In this document: positions 15,659 to 24,078 of the stretch, in pieces | How the letters are laid out: each line of letters starts with the position of its first letter | Position numbering within the stretch: the stretch's first letter is position 1 | From: an uncultured Eubacteriales bacterium | Lineage (GTDB): Bacteria > Bacillota > Clostridia > Christensenellales > Borkfalkiaceae | Assembly: GCA_949745625.1 (NCBI GenBank) | Contig: CATJZR010000086.1 | Location: 1 to 27,431, forward strand | DNA length: 27,431 nt | Direction of reading: 5' to 3' | The notes under the pieces: model-generated | Seen by the model: the letters and a program-made list of their open reading frames with translations, nothing else | Databases searched by the model: none | What the model was told of the DNA's origin: nothing | Program-made: the position numbers and the translations under genes

Positions 15659-17763
15659 CTGAACACCTCCCCGAATACCGAGCCGAAATAACCGAACAGC
15701 TGAGCAAGCAGCATATATAGAACGATTAAAAACAGCAGCGCCATTGCAAACGCAATGACCGTTAATATCACGTTTTTAAGCGTTTTCCAGAACGAATAGT
15801 CATGTAATTCCATTATCGCGCGAAACAGGCACACTGCGCTCCAACCGTACATAACCAGCTCGCAGAAGGTATAAATAATCGACTCGTTATAGGTAAGTAC
15901 GTTGCTGAGAATATATACGGGCAACGCCATAATCAGATAGGGCGAAAGCGCGTACATAAAACAGATGAAGCAGTGTTTGAGTTTACCGTCGCCGTCAGTG
16001 ACGGTACTGACGAAGTAGTTGCAAAGCACTAATGCAAGCATTACCCCGACGGTGACGAGCACCATATTCCAGCCGTTGGTATTGTATACCGTTGCCGAAT
16101 TGAAGAGATAGCCCTTTGTTACGACGCCGAGTATTTGCAAAACCACGAACCAGAGGAAAAGTATTCCCGCCGTCCATATACTCGCCTTATTGTGATACTT
16201 GACCTCGTAAACGGCGTCCTGCGTGGAGCGCATAAAGCGCTTGGAATGATTAAATTCCTTAAAGAAATATACGTTTTTTACGTGAGCGTCGCCGACCTTG
16301 CCGAACACCCTTTTTACGGGTGCAAACCATTCGGGCTTACGCTTGTTCATAATTTTGAGAACTATTACCGCTGCAACTATAACGAGTACGACGATTATCA
16401 CCCAAAGCAGGTTATTTTCAAGCCATTCGTTTCTTATCTGCCAAAACGCTTCGGAATATCCGTTGGTATCCTCTGCGTACTTGAACTGGCTGAGCGCGAT
16501 ACTGTAATTGTTCTTTTGCATATTCGCGCGGGCGAGAGCCTTGTATGCGAGTATGAAGTTCGAGTTATAGCGCAAAACCTCGTTCCAGAGGTCCTCGCCT
16601 TCGAGATAAAGTCCGTCTTTATAGTAGTCCACCGCATTGAACACCAGCGTAGAAAAGTCGGTGCGACGATAGATAACTATCATGGAATAGTTCTTGTCGA
16701 GAACCATGACGCTGCCGTCGTCAAGCGCACTGACCGCAACAGGGTTGGAAAGCGAGCCGAACCGCTCGTACCCGTCCTTGCCGCCGAAACGGAAAAGAAG
16801 GTTGCCCTCGCTGTCGAAAACGGTCACGTACGAGCCGTTTTGCTGATTGGACTGAACAGAGAAAATATTTTCCGATTTGTCGATTGAAGCCGCAGTAGTG
16901 TCGGCAAAATTCATGGACGGCGACATTATGCCGTTGCCCATCGTATTAAGCTTTTTAATCGTATTGCCCGCAGCGTTGTTCGTAACCGTATAGACGAGAC
17001 CTCTGCCGTCTATCGCCACGTTGGTCGGACTTTTCGGGGTTGCCAGAAACGTGTTTTGCTGCTCTTCCGAGAAAAACAGTTTTTGAAGCACCGAAAGGAA
17101 CGAAGCCGAGGTTTCGTTTGCACCGACGTAGCCGACGAATTCGCCCTCTGCGTTAATCTGCATAAGTCCGCTTACGCAGCCTTCTGAAACGACATACATA
17201 TTGCCGCGGTTGTCTACCGTAATTTTAGTGGGAACGTAGGGTGTGTTCGCGCCGACGAGCGGATTTTGCGGTCTGTCGATTGTACGCAACAACTCGTAGC
17301 TTTCCGCGTCGTAGATATAGACGAGCTTATTGCCCTTGTCACAGACAAAAAGGTTTCCGCCGCTCACTGCAAGACCCGTAGGCTGGCTAAGCCCTTCCTC
17401 TATTACCGTTACGACTTCGCCTTGCATATCCGTAACGATTACGCGCTTATTGCCCGTGTCTGCGATATAGATACGGTCCGAATCCGCGTCGGTTATCATG
17501 TCCTCGGGACCGAGCAGCGCACCGACCGTGCCCGATGAAAACGATATTCTGCCCGACGGCATGAACGCCGTCTGAGTGGGAACCAATCCGCCGTTGGGAC
17601 CAAGCGTCAGCGTCTCGTACGGAACGGAAAACGAATCGTCCGAAAACGGTGTGTCGCTTGCCATTACGGGCACACTGTAATCCCAAAAAAACAGTATTAC
17701 CGAAGCCAGCGCAAGCAGCGCGGCGATAAGCGGCACTATTAATTTTTTTACTTTCTTTTTCAT
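15655..17763 (-). CDS. NHL beta-propeller, TPR-like and Yip1 membrane protein
   Basis: A 702-aa membrane protein with three parts. After an N-terminal membrane segment (about 8-27), residues 80-365 contain NHL-type propeller repeats (for example IYIADTGNKRVIVTDMQGEV and LFVCDKGNKLVYIYDAESYE). Residues about 385-445 form TPR-like helices (ILAYKALARANMQKNNYSIA). A membrane segment (452-471) with a basic loop then leads into a Yip1-like multi-pass domain (about 495-700). The positive-inside rule puts the propeller outside. ATG at 17761-17763 is chosen over an upstream TTG because AAGGAAG sits seven bases before it and MKKK plus a hydrophobic core follows. A sensor or scaffold for the surface glycan machinery is inferred; the function is not established. 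Confidence 0.82.
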   Translation of the reverse strand: MKKKVKKLIVPLIAALLALASVILFFWDYSVPVMASDTPFSDDSFSVPYETLTLGPNGGLVPTQTAFMPSGRISFSSGTVGALLGPEDMITDADSDRIYIADTGNKRVIVTDMQGEVVTVIEEGLSQPTGLAVSGGNLFVCDKGNKLVYIYDAESYELLRTIDRPQNPLVGANTPYVPTKITVDNRGNMYVVSEGCVSGLMQINAEGEFVGYVGANETSASFLSVLQKLFFSEEQQNTFLATPKSPTNVAIDGRGLVYTVTNNAAGNTIKKLNTMGNGIMSPSMNFADTTAASIDKSENIFSVQSNQQNGSYVTVFDSEGNLLFRFGGKDGYERFGSLSNPVAVSALDDGSVMVLDKNYSMIVIYRRTDFSTLVFNAVDYYKDGLYLEGEDLWNEVLRYNSNFILAYKALARANMQKNNYSIALSQFKYAEDTNGYSEAFWQIRNEWLENNLLWVIIVVLVIVAAVIVLKIMNKRKPEWFAPVKRVFGKVGDAHVKNVYFFKEFNHSKRFMRSTQDAVYEVKYHNKASIWTAGILFLWFVVLQILGVVTKGYLFNSATVYNTNGWNMVLVTVGVMLALVLCNYFVSTVTDGDGKLKHCFICFMYALSPYLIMALPVYILSNVLTYNESIIYTFCELVMYGWSAVCLFRAIMELHDYSFWKTLKNVILTVIAFAMALLFLIVLYMLLAQLFGYFGSVFGEVFR

Positions 17764-17787
17764 AAATACGCTTCCTTGCAACGCGTT

Positions 17788-18660
17788 TTATTTGATACCC
17801 GAGTGCGCCATGGTGTCCATAACCTTACTCTGCATAACGATGAATATAACCAGGTTGGGCAGGAACATAATCAGCGCGCTTGCCGCCGTTACTCCCTGTG
17901 TTATCGACGAGGTTGACGCCGATGAAAACGTAGTTATATAGTAGGCAAACGTCTTTAAACTTTCGTTATTGAGATAATAGACGGAAGCCTCGACATTGCC
18001 CCACGCCGACTGGAACGACATTATCGCAACCGTTGCGATTGCCGGTCTGACCGACGGAATTATAATTTTGAAAAGTATCTGCAATTCGTTTGCGCCGTCC
18101 ATTCGCGCAGCTTCGAGCAAAGCGTCGGGAACCTGATCGATAAACTGCTTGATGAGGAACAGCCCGACGGGCATTGCGACTATGGGAAGTATGTTCGATA
18201 TAAATCTGTCGGTAAGCCCGAGGTTGACTATTATAATAAACCTCGGAATAGTAACGGCGATAGGCACGAACATGAGCGCAAGCGTGTTGATTTCGAAAAG
18301 AAGCTTTTGACCCTTGAATTTCTTTTTACTCAGCACGTAGCCGGCGGAAACCGAAAGAAAAATGCTTATAAGCATAGTCAGCACCGTGACTAAAATAGAG
18401 TTGAAAAGATAACGCGTAGCCGGTACGGACGAGCCTGCCATAAGCTCGAAAAGCGATTTGAAGTTCTCCCAAGTGGGGTCAACCACAAAAAAGCTGGGCG
18501 GAAACTTGAACAGCTCTTCGGCGGGCTTGAACGCCGTACTGAAAATATAGATAATCGGTAAAATCATAAAGACTGCCAGCGGAAGTAAAAAAATGTAGAA
18601 TTTTATCTGGCTGACGTGAAATCTTTTAGGGTTTATTTTTTTACCTTGGAAGGATGCCAT
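17788..18660 (-). CDS. Sugar ABC importer permease, MalG-like (pair A)
   Basis: A 290-aa permease of standard MalG-like length. Six membrane segments are visible from about residue 21, and the EAA loop starts at residue 183 (EAARMDGANELQILFKIIIP). The C-terminus ends in the common MDTMAHSGIK-type tail. ATG at 18658-18660 has CAGG about eight bases upstream. It follows its MalF-like partner by 12 bases. Together with that partner and the adjacent 959-aa binding lipoprotein it probably forms one importer, with energy from the shared MsmX-type ATPase encoded 9 kb further on. Confidence 0.94.
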   Translation of the reverse strand: MASFQGKKINPKRFHVSQIKFYIFLLPLAVFMILPIIYIFSTAFKPAEELFKFPPSFFVVDPTWENFKSLFELMAGSSVPATRYLFNSILVTVLTMLISIFLSVSAGYVLSKKKFKGQKLLFEINTLALMFVPIAVTIPRFIIIVNLGLTDRFISNILPIVAMPVGLFLIKQFIDQVPDALLEAARMDGANELQILFKIIIPSVRPAIATVAIMSFQSAWGNVEASVYYLNNESLKTFAYYITTFSSASTSSITQGVTAASALIMFLPNLVIFIVMQSKVMDTMAHSGIK

Positions 18661-18672
18661 AATTTAACCTGC

Positions 18673-19701
18673 CTACTCGTCTTTGCTGTTCAACAGCTTT
18701 CCTATAACCTTGCTTATAATATAAATTATCAAAAGCAGTACGACCGAGATTGCCGCGGCGTAGCCCATTTCATACCTTATATAGCCGTAGTCCTGAATAT
18801 GGTTTATGATTAGCTGTCCGTTATAGTTAGGCGTCGGATTCGAGCCCGATAGCTCGACGCCGATTGCGCCCGCCTGAAATGTGTTTACAACTGCCATTAC
18901 CGCGCCGAAAAGCATCTGCGGCTTGATAGACGGCATAGTGACGTGAATAATTTCCTGAAAACGGTTTTTCATACCGTCCATATACGCCGCCTCGTAAAGC
19001 TGCGGGTCTATGTTGAGAATACCCGAAAGCATCGACAAAAAGCCTATGCCCATACTCGACCAGATTGTAACCACAATCATAATCGGCATAAGGTAGTCGC
19101 CGCTTTGCAGCCACTGTACTGCCTCGCTTATCAGTCCGCTCTTTAAAAGGATTGCGTTGAGGTAGCCGTTCGAGTCGCCGCTGAATATCGCCGTCCACAC
19201 CACCTGCATTGCCACGCCCGCCGTAAGCGAAGGCGCGTACAGGCAAAGTGCTAGTATTGTGCGCGGGATTTTGTGAATCTGAGCAAGCATCCAGGCGAGA
19301 AAGAACGAAAGGAAATAGCCTACGGGTCCCGCTATTACCGAGAACAGCAGGGTGTTTGGTATGACCTTCTGCATGAACACCTCGTCCTCGGTGAACAGCC
19401 TTATATAGTTGTTAAAGCCGGTAAATTTAGGTGCGCTTATGCTGTTGAAGTCGGTGAACGACAGCACTGCCGCAAGTATAACGGGCAAAACTATAAACAC
19501 GAAGAAGGCAAGCAAGTACGGCAAAATGAGTATTGCCGTGGTAAACATTCCCTTTTTACCGCCTATACGGGATTTTTGGGGCGAGGCGACCGTATTCATA
19601 GGGTTGCCCTGCCCGGGCTCTCCCTTGCGGCGCTTTACCTTTTTTTCAGGCAAAGGCTGAACGGCTTCGGACGCGCCCTCTAAAACGATTCCGTCGTCCA
19701 T
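18673..19701 (-). CDS. Sugar ABC importer permease, MalF-like (pair A)
   Basis: A 342-aa permease. The first 50 residues are soluble and basic (KKVKRRKGEPG), followed by membrane segments from about 52 (MFTTAILILPYLLAFFVFIV). The EAA loop starts at 237 (EAAYMDGMKNRFQEIIHVTM); the usual Gly-Ala after MDG is Gly-Met here, a small deviation. GGAGG overlaps the stop codon of the preceding 959-aa lipoprotein gene, four bases from this start, so the two are probably coupled. This supports pairing with that binding protein. Confidence 0.94.
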   Translation of the reverse strand: MDDGIVLEGASEAVQPLPEKKVKRRKGEPGQGNPMNTVASPQKSRIGGKKGMFTTAILILPYLLAFFVFIVLPVILAAVLSFTDFNSISAPKFTGFNNYIRLFTEDEVFMQKVIPNTLLFSVIAGPVGYFLSFFLAWMLAQIHKIPRTILALCLYAPSLTAGVAMQVVWTAIFSGDSNGYLNAILLKSGLISEAVQWLQSGDYLMPIMIVVTIWSSMGIGFLSMLSGILNIDPQLYEAAYMDGMKNRFQEIIHVTMPSIKPQMLFGAVMAVVNTFQAGAIGVELSGSNPTPNYNGQLIINHIQDYGYIRYEMGYAAAISVVLLLIIYIISKVIGKLLNSKDE

Positions 19702-19705
19702 AGGC

Positions 19706-22585
19706 TTAACCTCCCTTTTTGAGTGAGTTAACGTACTCTAACGTAGTTACTGTATACGGCTTTACAATCTCGCCGTTTTTAAGATAACCGAATTCGGTCA
19801 GTTTGCGCTTTAATTCCTTGTCTATCGAAGTTACCGCCCTTTCTATTACCGAACGGGTGTTTTCGCCGTCGATTACTATACTGTTCCATGCGTTGGAAAG
19901 CTCGCGCTCCAACATATACCAGCCGGGGACCTTGGGGATTTCTCTCATCCACTCCCACTGCTCGCGTATGACCTTTTTGTCTGCGGATGAGAACGCGACC
20001 GAGTTCGAGAACGCCTCGGTATTGGCGCTGTTCCAGATATAGTTTTTACCGTAAATCATCGTAAGGCGGTTCATGAATTCTGTCTGAACGTCTGCCGACG
20101 ACCACCATTTCAAAAGCTCCCAGCCGGCAGCGTCCTTTTCGTCGCTACCGCTCTTTATAAGCGTCATTGCTGTTGCACTGCCCGTCTGCCACCTTGCGAC
20201 TTCGCCGAGGCTTTCGTTATATACGCCGGGGGCGAGCGCTATGCCCCATTTACCCGAAATTTCGGGTGCGGCCATGCTGAGGCGCAAATAGGTTTCGAAC
20301 GTGGAAACGCCTATCGGCAAACTTCCGCTGCGGAAGCTGTCAAAGAAGTTCGATACCTGCTGCGGCAGTCCGTAAAGGGTGTACAGCTCGGTCATGAACT
20401 TGATTGCGTTCATACTGTTCTCGTCGGAAATAGTCGTGCTCATTGCGTCGTCGGAAACGAGCGTACCGCCGTACTGATAGATGAACGGCGCTGTCGTCAT
20501 TATCGACTTGGACGCTGTTGATGTCGACAGAGGGATATAATAGTTGAGTCCGTATCTCTGCAACACCGGCAAGGTCAAAAGCACTTCGTTCCATGTATCG
20601 GGCACGGAAATGTTGTACCTGCTGAGAATATCTTTTCTGTAATAGGTAACGTAGAAGTCCTGGGTTTCGGGAAGCGCAAGACCTATTCCGTCGGCAATAA
20701 GAGAAATCATTGCGCCCGATGAGAAGCGGGAAATTACTTCGCCGTAGTCGGGATATTGCGTCAAATCGACCACGAGGTCACGGATACCCATTTCGTAGGG
20801 AAGCCAGTTGCTTATGCCCATAACCGAGTCGGGCGCGATGCCCGCCGCGTTGGAAAGTATCAGTTTACCCTCGTCTGCAAGTATCGAAAATTTAACGTCG
20901 TAGCCCGTTCGCGCTTTGAAGTCAGACGCATCAAGCATCTGTTGCATAAGGTCGACGTACTGGCGCGAACGCGCAACCCATACCTGTATGGTGTTTTCTC
21001 CGTCCGAGGTGTTGGAATAATCAGCAACGAAGCTATGGAAAAACTTTTTCACACCCTCCCAGAAGGTTTTCCAGCCGCTCTCTCTTTCTATGCCGCTTTC
21101 TTCGTCAGCGGGGTGTAAAACCACTTTGTCGAGCCCGAGCGGGGTCGACTTTATGTCGTTTAGCGCGTTGGCAAGCGTCTGCACGATAGAGCCGCTGCCC
21201 TCGGAAATTTGCGCATATTTGTTGGGAATGTATTTGGGCGATTTTAAAAGTCCCTTAATCGCCTGACTTGCAGTGCGCAGATATATAAGCGCCTGATAGT
21301 TGGTTTCGGTACCGTTGATTTTGCGCAGGTCGGAGGAAATAAGCTCTAACCCCTCGTCTATGTTTTGCAGTTTTTCAACTACGCCGGGGAAGTCGTTGTC
21401 TATATCCCATTCGCGGTTGCCGTCCGAAACGGTGCCCGCTATACGTTTAAGGTCGAGATAAATTTCGTTTAGACTGTCGATAGACGAGGTCATCATTTGC
21501 TGCAAATCGTAGGAAAGGCTGCCGTCTATCTTGACCGAAACGGTGTGCGCCCCCTTAGTAAGGTACACCGCATAATAGCCCTCGCCGTTGCCGAGGGTGT
21601 GCCGGTCAAACCCGCCGTTCTCTATTAATGGATAGCGCAGAAATTCGCGGTAAGGCGTTTTTCCGTCGACGAAAACCTGAACATAAACGGTGCGGTTGGA
21701 GTTGTCGTTACTGTAATTGAAAGAAATGTTATAAAGTCCGTCTTTTTCGGCTTCGAGCTTATAAGTGAGTATATGCTCGGGCGAACCGAAGCCGGAAACT
21801 ACGTTCAGCTTCGAATTGTACGAAGCGTACGGCGAGACGTTTGTCGCCGCAACCGAAGAGGGCACTGCGGAAAGAGTGTTTTTGCAATAGAAGTGCTCCG
21901 CCTCCGCGGTATCCGTTCCCTCACCGTATTCGCTACCGACCTTATTGAGATAGGTCTGATAGTCCTCCGGCAAATTTACCGAGCGTAGCATTAAATCGCC
22001 GAGCAGGAATCGCCCGCCGGCGTTTACGGATATTTCCACCGTATTCTCTCCCGCAACAAAGTCGTATACTGGCGGAAGCACGGTTGCATAATCGTATTCG
22101 TAAAGGTATTCGCCCACCCACTCATCGATTTTCTTCTGAGAGGGGACTATTTCGTTTCCGAACGAGTCGGTCTTGAAATCCTCGGACTCGTTGCGCCAAA
22201 GCGCCTTTAACGACGACCTTTCCGATACGAGATTTCCGTTCACCTTTATAGTTACCTCACTGTCGGAAAGTCCGTTGTGAAGTATGTAATAATCCGCGTA
22301 AAACGCGAGCTTATCCTGTTTTTCAAGGTTAACGGTGTAAACGGCGGTATCGTTCTCGTCCATAAGCACTGTTTTGCCGTTATAGCCGTATTGATTTTCG
22401 ACGGCTTGCTCCGTCGACTCTTTCAACACGGCTTTAACGTCCAAACCGCTCTGGGCGGAAACTTCTACGTCGTCGAAGTCGCTTAAAACTTCGGTGAAAT
22501 CGTATTTCCCGCTGTTGCACCCCGTCAGCGGCAGCATACATACAAGCATTGCCGCCGCAGTAAAAAGTGCGACTTTTCTTTTCAT
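19706..22585 (-). CDS. Large solute-binding lipoprotein with N-terminal carbohydrate-binding-like domains
   Basis: A 959-aa lipoprotein (lipobox PLTGC, Cys23), about twice the usual size of a family 1 solute-binding protein. Residues about 70-205 look like a first jelly-roll. Residues about 226-355 look like a CBM6/CBM35-type domain (starts AEAEHFY, then LEAEKDGLYNISFNYSNDN and a VYLTKGAHTVSVKIDG end). A helical linker covers about 360-480. The solute-binding fold occupies about 530-950, with LIADGIGLALPETQDFYVTYYRKD and ISGKWGIALAPG typical of sugar-binding proteins. The protein can probably hold polymer and hand oligosaccharide to permease pair A directly downstream (gap 4 bases). ATG at 22583-22585 follows a weak GGGAA site 14 bases after the previous gene. 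Confidence 0.87.
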   Translation of the reverse strand: MKRKVALFTAAAMLVCMLPLTGCNSGKYDFTEVLSDFDDVEVSAQSGLDVKAVLKESTEQAVENQYGYNGKTVLMDENDTAVYTVNLEKQDKLAFYADYYILHNGLSDSEVTIKVNGNLVSERSSLKALWRNESEDFKTDSFGNEIVPSQKKIDEWVGEYLYEYDYATVLPPVYDFVAGENTVEISVNAGGRFLLGDLMLRSVNLPEDYQTYLNKVGSEYGEGTDTAEAEHFYCKNTLSAVPSSVAATNVSPYASYNSKLNVVSGFGSPEHILTYKLEAEKDGLYNISFNYSNDNSNRTVYVQVFVDGKTPYREFLRYPLIENGGFDRHTLGNGEGYYAVYLTKGAHTVSVKIDGSLSYDLQQMMTSSIDSLNEIYLDLKRIAGTVSDGNREWDIDNDFPGVVEKLQNIDEGLELISSDLRKINGTETNYQALIYLRTASQAIKGLLKSPKYIPNKYAQISEGSGSIVQTLANALNDIKSTPLGLDKVVLHPADEESGIERESGWKTFWEGVKKFFHSFVADYSNTSDGENTIQVWVARSRQYVDLMQQMLDASDFKARTGYDVKFSILADEGKLILSNAAGIAPDSVMGISNWLPYEMGIRDLVVDLTQYPDYGEVISRFSSGAMISLIADGIGLALPETQDFYVTYYRKDILSRYNISVPDTWNEVLLTLPVLQRYGLNYYIPLSTSTASKSIMTTAPFIYQYGGTLVSDDAMSTTISDENSMNAIKFMTELYTLYGLPQQVSNFFDSFRSGSLPIGVSTFETYLRLSMAAPEISGKWGIALAPGVYNESLGEVARWQTGSATAMTLIKSGSDEKDAAGWELLKWWSSADVQTEFMNRLTMIYGKNYIWNSANTEAFSNSVAFSSADKKVIREQWEWMREIPKVPGWYMLERELSNAWNSIVIDGENTRSVIERAVTSIDKELKRKLTEFGYLKNGEIVKPYTVTTLEYVNSLKKGG

Positions 22586-22599
22586 ATCAAATTCCCGAC

Positions 22600-23982
22600 T
22601 TAATCGTAATAGTTTTCGAACTGCTTGACTGCTGCTTTATATTTGTCGTTTGCAAGCGTGTTGCAATTTGTAGCAAACTGAGCGAACTGCTCGGTACCCA
22701 TCCAGCATGCGTCTAACAGTACGCCGAGCTCGGGGTTGGTTATGGACGTACCGCTTGCATCCTGAATTGTAACGTTTGCTCCGCAAAGCGCCTTCCAGCG
22801 CGAAAGCGTGTAGCCGGGCACCACCTTGACGCACTCTACGATACCCGTATCGAGCTTTTCATACGCCTCCTGCAAGCCGTCCACAAGCGTGAATTTGTCG
22901 AAGTATTTCTGAATAAGTTCGGTGTCTACCGTCATGGGCAGAGTGTTGGTGACTTTCTTTTCGCGGGTTATTCTTTCGCGTATACCCGCGGGGTCAAAGC
23001 TCATCCACTTCGCGAATTTGTACGCAAGCTCTCTGTTCTGACAGGACGAGGATATTGCAACATAGTCGCCGAGCATGGGCGTCTTTCCGCCGGGAACGCC
23101 GAGGAACTTGATGTTTTCCACGTTGCGCGACATATCCGGCGCCTCGTAGGAATATCCCCAACGAAGTCCGAGCTTGCCCGCGTCCCAAAGCCCCACGTAA
23201 CCGTCGATACCCTCGAAGTTAGCCGCACGGTCGTCGTCGCTGAGGCTGTCATAAGTCAGTTTGTTCTGGCGCATTTCATGAGTCTTCTCTATGCCCGTTT
23301 TAAATTCCTCGCCGTCGAGATGATAAGCGCTTCCGTCCCAGGTGAACCAACCGAGTTCGGAATTTACCGACGAGGGATACCATTCAAGTATTGTCTGCTC
23401 GTGGCTGAGACCCATTACGCCGTCGGCGGGTCTGTTCAGCGCCTTTACCAGCTCGACGAACTTATCGTAGGTGAACTCTCCCTCGAGATACTGGTCGGCG
23501 TTATACTGTTCGATAAGGTCGACGTTTGCGAAATAGCCCATCATATTCATAGAGAAGGGTATTGCGTAAATGCCGTTTTTGAAATGAACGCCCTCTTCGA
23601 TGGCGTCGGGGATTTTGTCCCAGTCGCCCGTAGTATCGGCAGTCACGAGGTCTGTAATGTCGGAAACGTATCTGTTTTTCAGACCGAAGTTGATGTTGGG
23701 CAGCATAAATACGTCGGGCAGCTTATCCTTGATTGCAAGCGACGTAATGGAATCCTCGTATGCGGTGCCCGATACGCTGACCTCCTCTATTTTGACTTTA
23801 ATGCCGTTGTCGTCCTCGAATTTTTTAATCATCTGACGCTCGACGTTGTTGACCGCCTCGGTGCTGAGGTTCCAGGTCGCATAAGTCAAATCGTACTTTT
23901 CTTCGCCGCACGCTGCAAGTAGCGCGGACGCAGATGCCGCCGCTATTACTCCCGCCATTGCCAAACATAATCTCTTTTTCAT
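22600..23982 (-). CDS. Carbohydrate ABC importer solute-binding lipoprotein
   Basis: A 460-aa family 1 extracellular solute-binding protein with lipobox LLAAC (Cys25). The N-terminal lobe (LTYATWNLSTEAVNNVERQM...VKIEEVSVSGTAYEDSI) and the hinge region (GIYAIPFSMNMMGYFANVDL) are typical of oligosaccharide binders. Aromatic residues in WYPSSVNSELGWFTWDG may contact sugar. A good site, AAGGAG, lies seven bases upstream of ATG at 23980-23982. It is the second gene of the operon, 96 bases after the GH94 gene, with two palindromes between. It may feed either permease pair; pair B has no adjacent binding-protein gene, so I suggest that pairing tentatively. Confidence 0.93.
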   Translation of the reverse strand: MKKRLCLAMAGVIAAASASALLAACGEEKYDLTYATWNLSTEAVNNVERQMIKKFEDDNGIKVKIEEVSVSGTAYEDSITSLAIKDKLPDVFMLPNINFGLKNRYVSDITDLVTADTTGDWDKIPDAIEEGVHFKNGIYAIPFSMNMMGYFANVDLIEQYNADQYLEGEFTYDKFVELVKALNRPADGVMGLSHEQTILEWYPSSVNSELGWFTWDGSAYHLDGEEFKTGIEKTHEMRQNKLTYDSLSDDDRAANFEGIDGYVGLWDAGKLGLRWGYSYEAPDMSRNVENIKFLGVPGGKTPMLGDYVAISSSCQNRELAYKFAKWMSFDPAGIRERITREKKVTNTLPMTVDTELIQKYFDKFTLVDGLQEAYEKLDTGIVECVKVVPGYTLSRWKALCGANVTIQDASGTSITNPELGVLLDACWMGTEQFAQFATNCNTLANDKYKAAVKQFENYYD

Positions 23983-24025
23983 CGTAAACTCCTTATCTTT
24001 ATCTTTTTACTTTTAAGACTTTTTA

Positions 24026-24046
24026 TGTGCGTTAATTTAACGCACA
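24026..24046. repeat. Palindrome (intercistronic stem-loop), copy 2 of a tandem pair
   Basis: Two 10-bp arms (TGTGCGTTAA and TTAACGCACA) flank a single central T. On the minus-strand message it would form an 8-bp stem with a 5-base loop, followed by UAAAAAGUC, so it is not a minus-strand terminator. It is directly adjacent to the palindrome at 24047-24064. Confidence 0.7.
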
Positions 24047-24064
24047 AGAAGGGGCGCCCCTTCT
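24047..24064. repeat. Perfect 18-bp GC-rich palindrome between GH94 and binding-protein genes
   Basis: AGAAGGGGCGCCCCTTCT is a perfect even palindrome with central CG. Read on the plus strand it is followed by ATTTTTTTTT (24065-24074), which looks like an intrinsic terminator facing back into the GH94 gene; on the sense strand there is no T-tract. It could also be a LacI-type operator or an RNA-stabilising stem. It starts 15 bases after the GH94 stop. Confidence 0.6.
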
Positions 24065-24078
24065 ATTTTTTTTTGAAT

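Noticed and set aside
15995..16887. Plus- and minus-strand frames inside the NHL/Yip1 gene (including a 250-codon plus frame)
   Set aside because: They lie within a complete coupled gene, lack start signals and have no recognisable domains.
24026..24064. Sense-strand intrinsic terminator between GH94 and the binding-protein gene
   Set aside because: On the minus strand neither stem is followed by a T-run, and the downstream gene has no visible promoter of its own.
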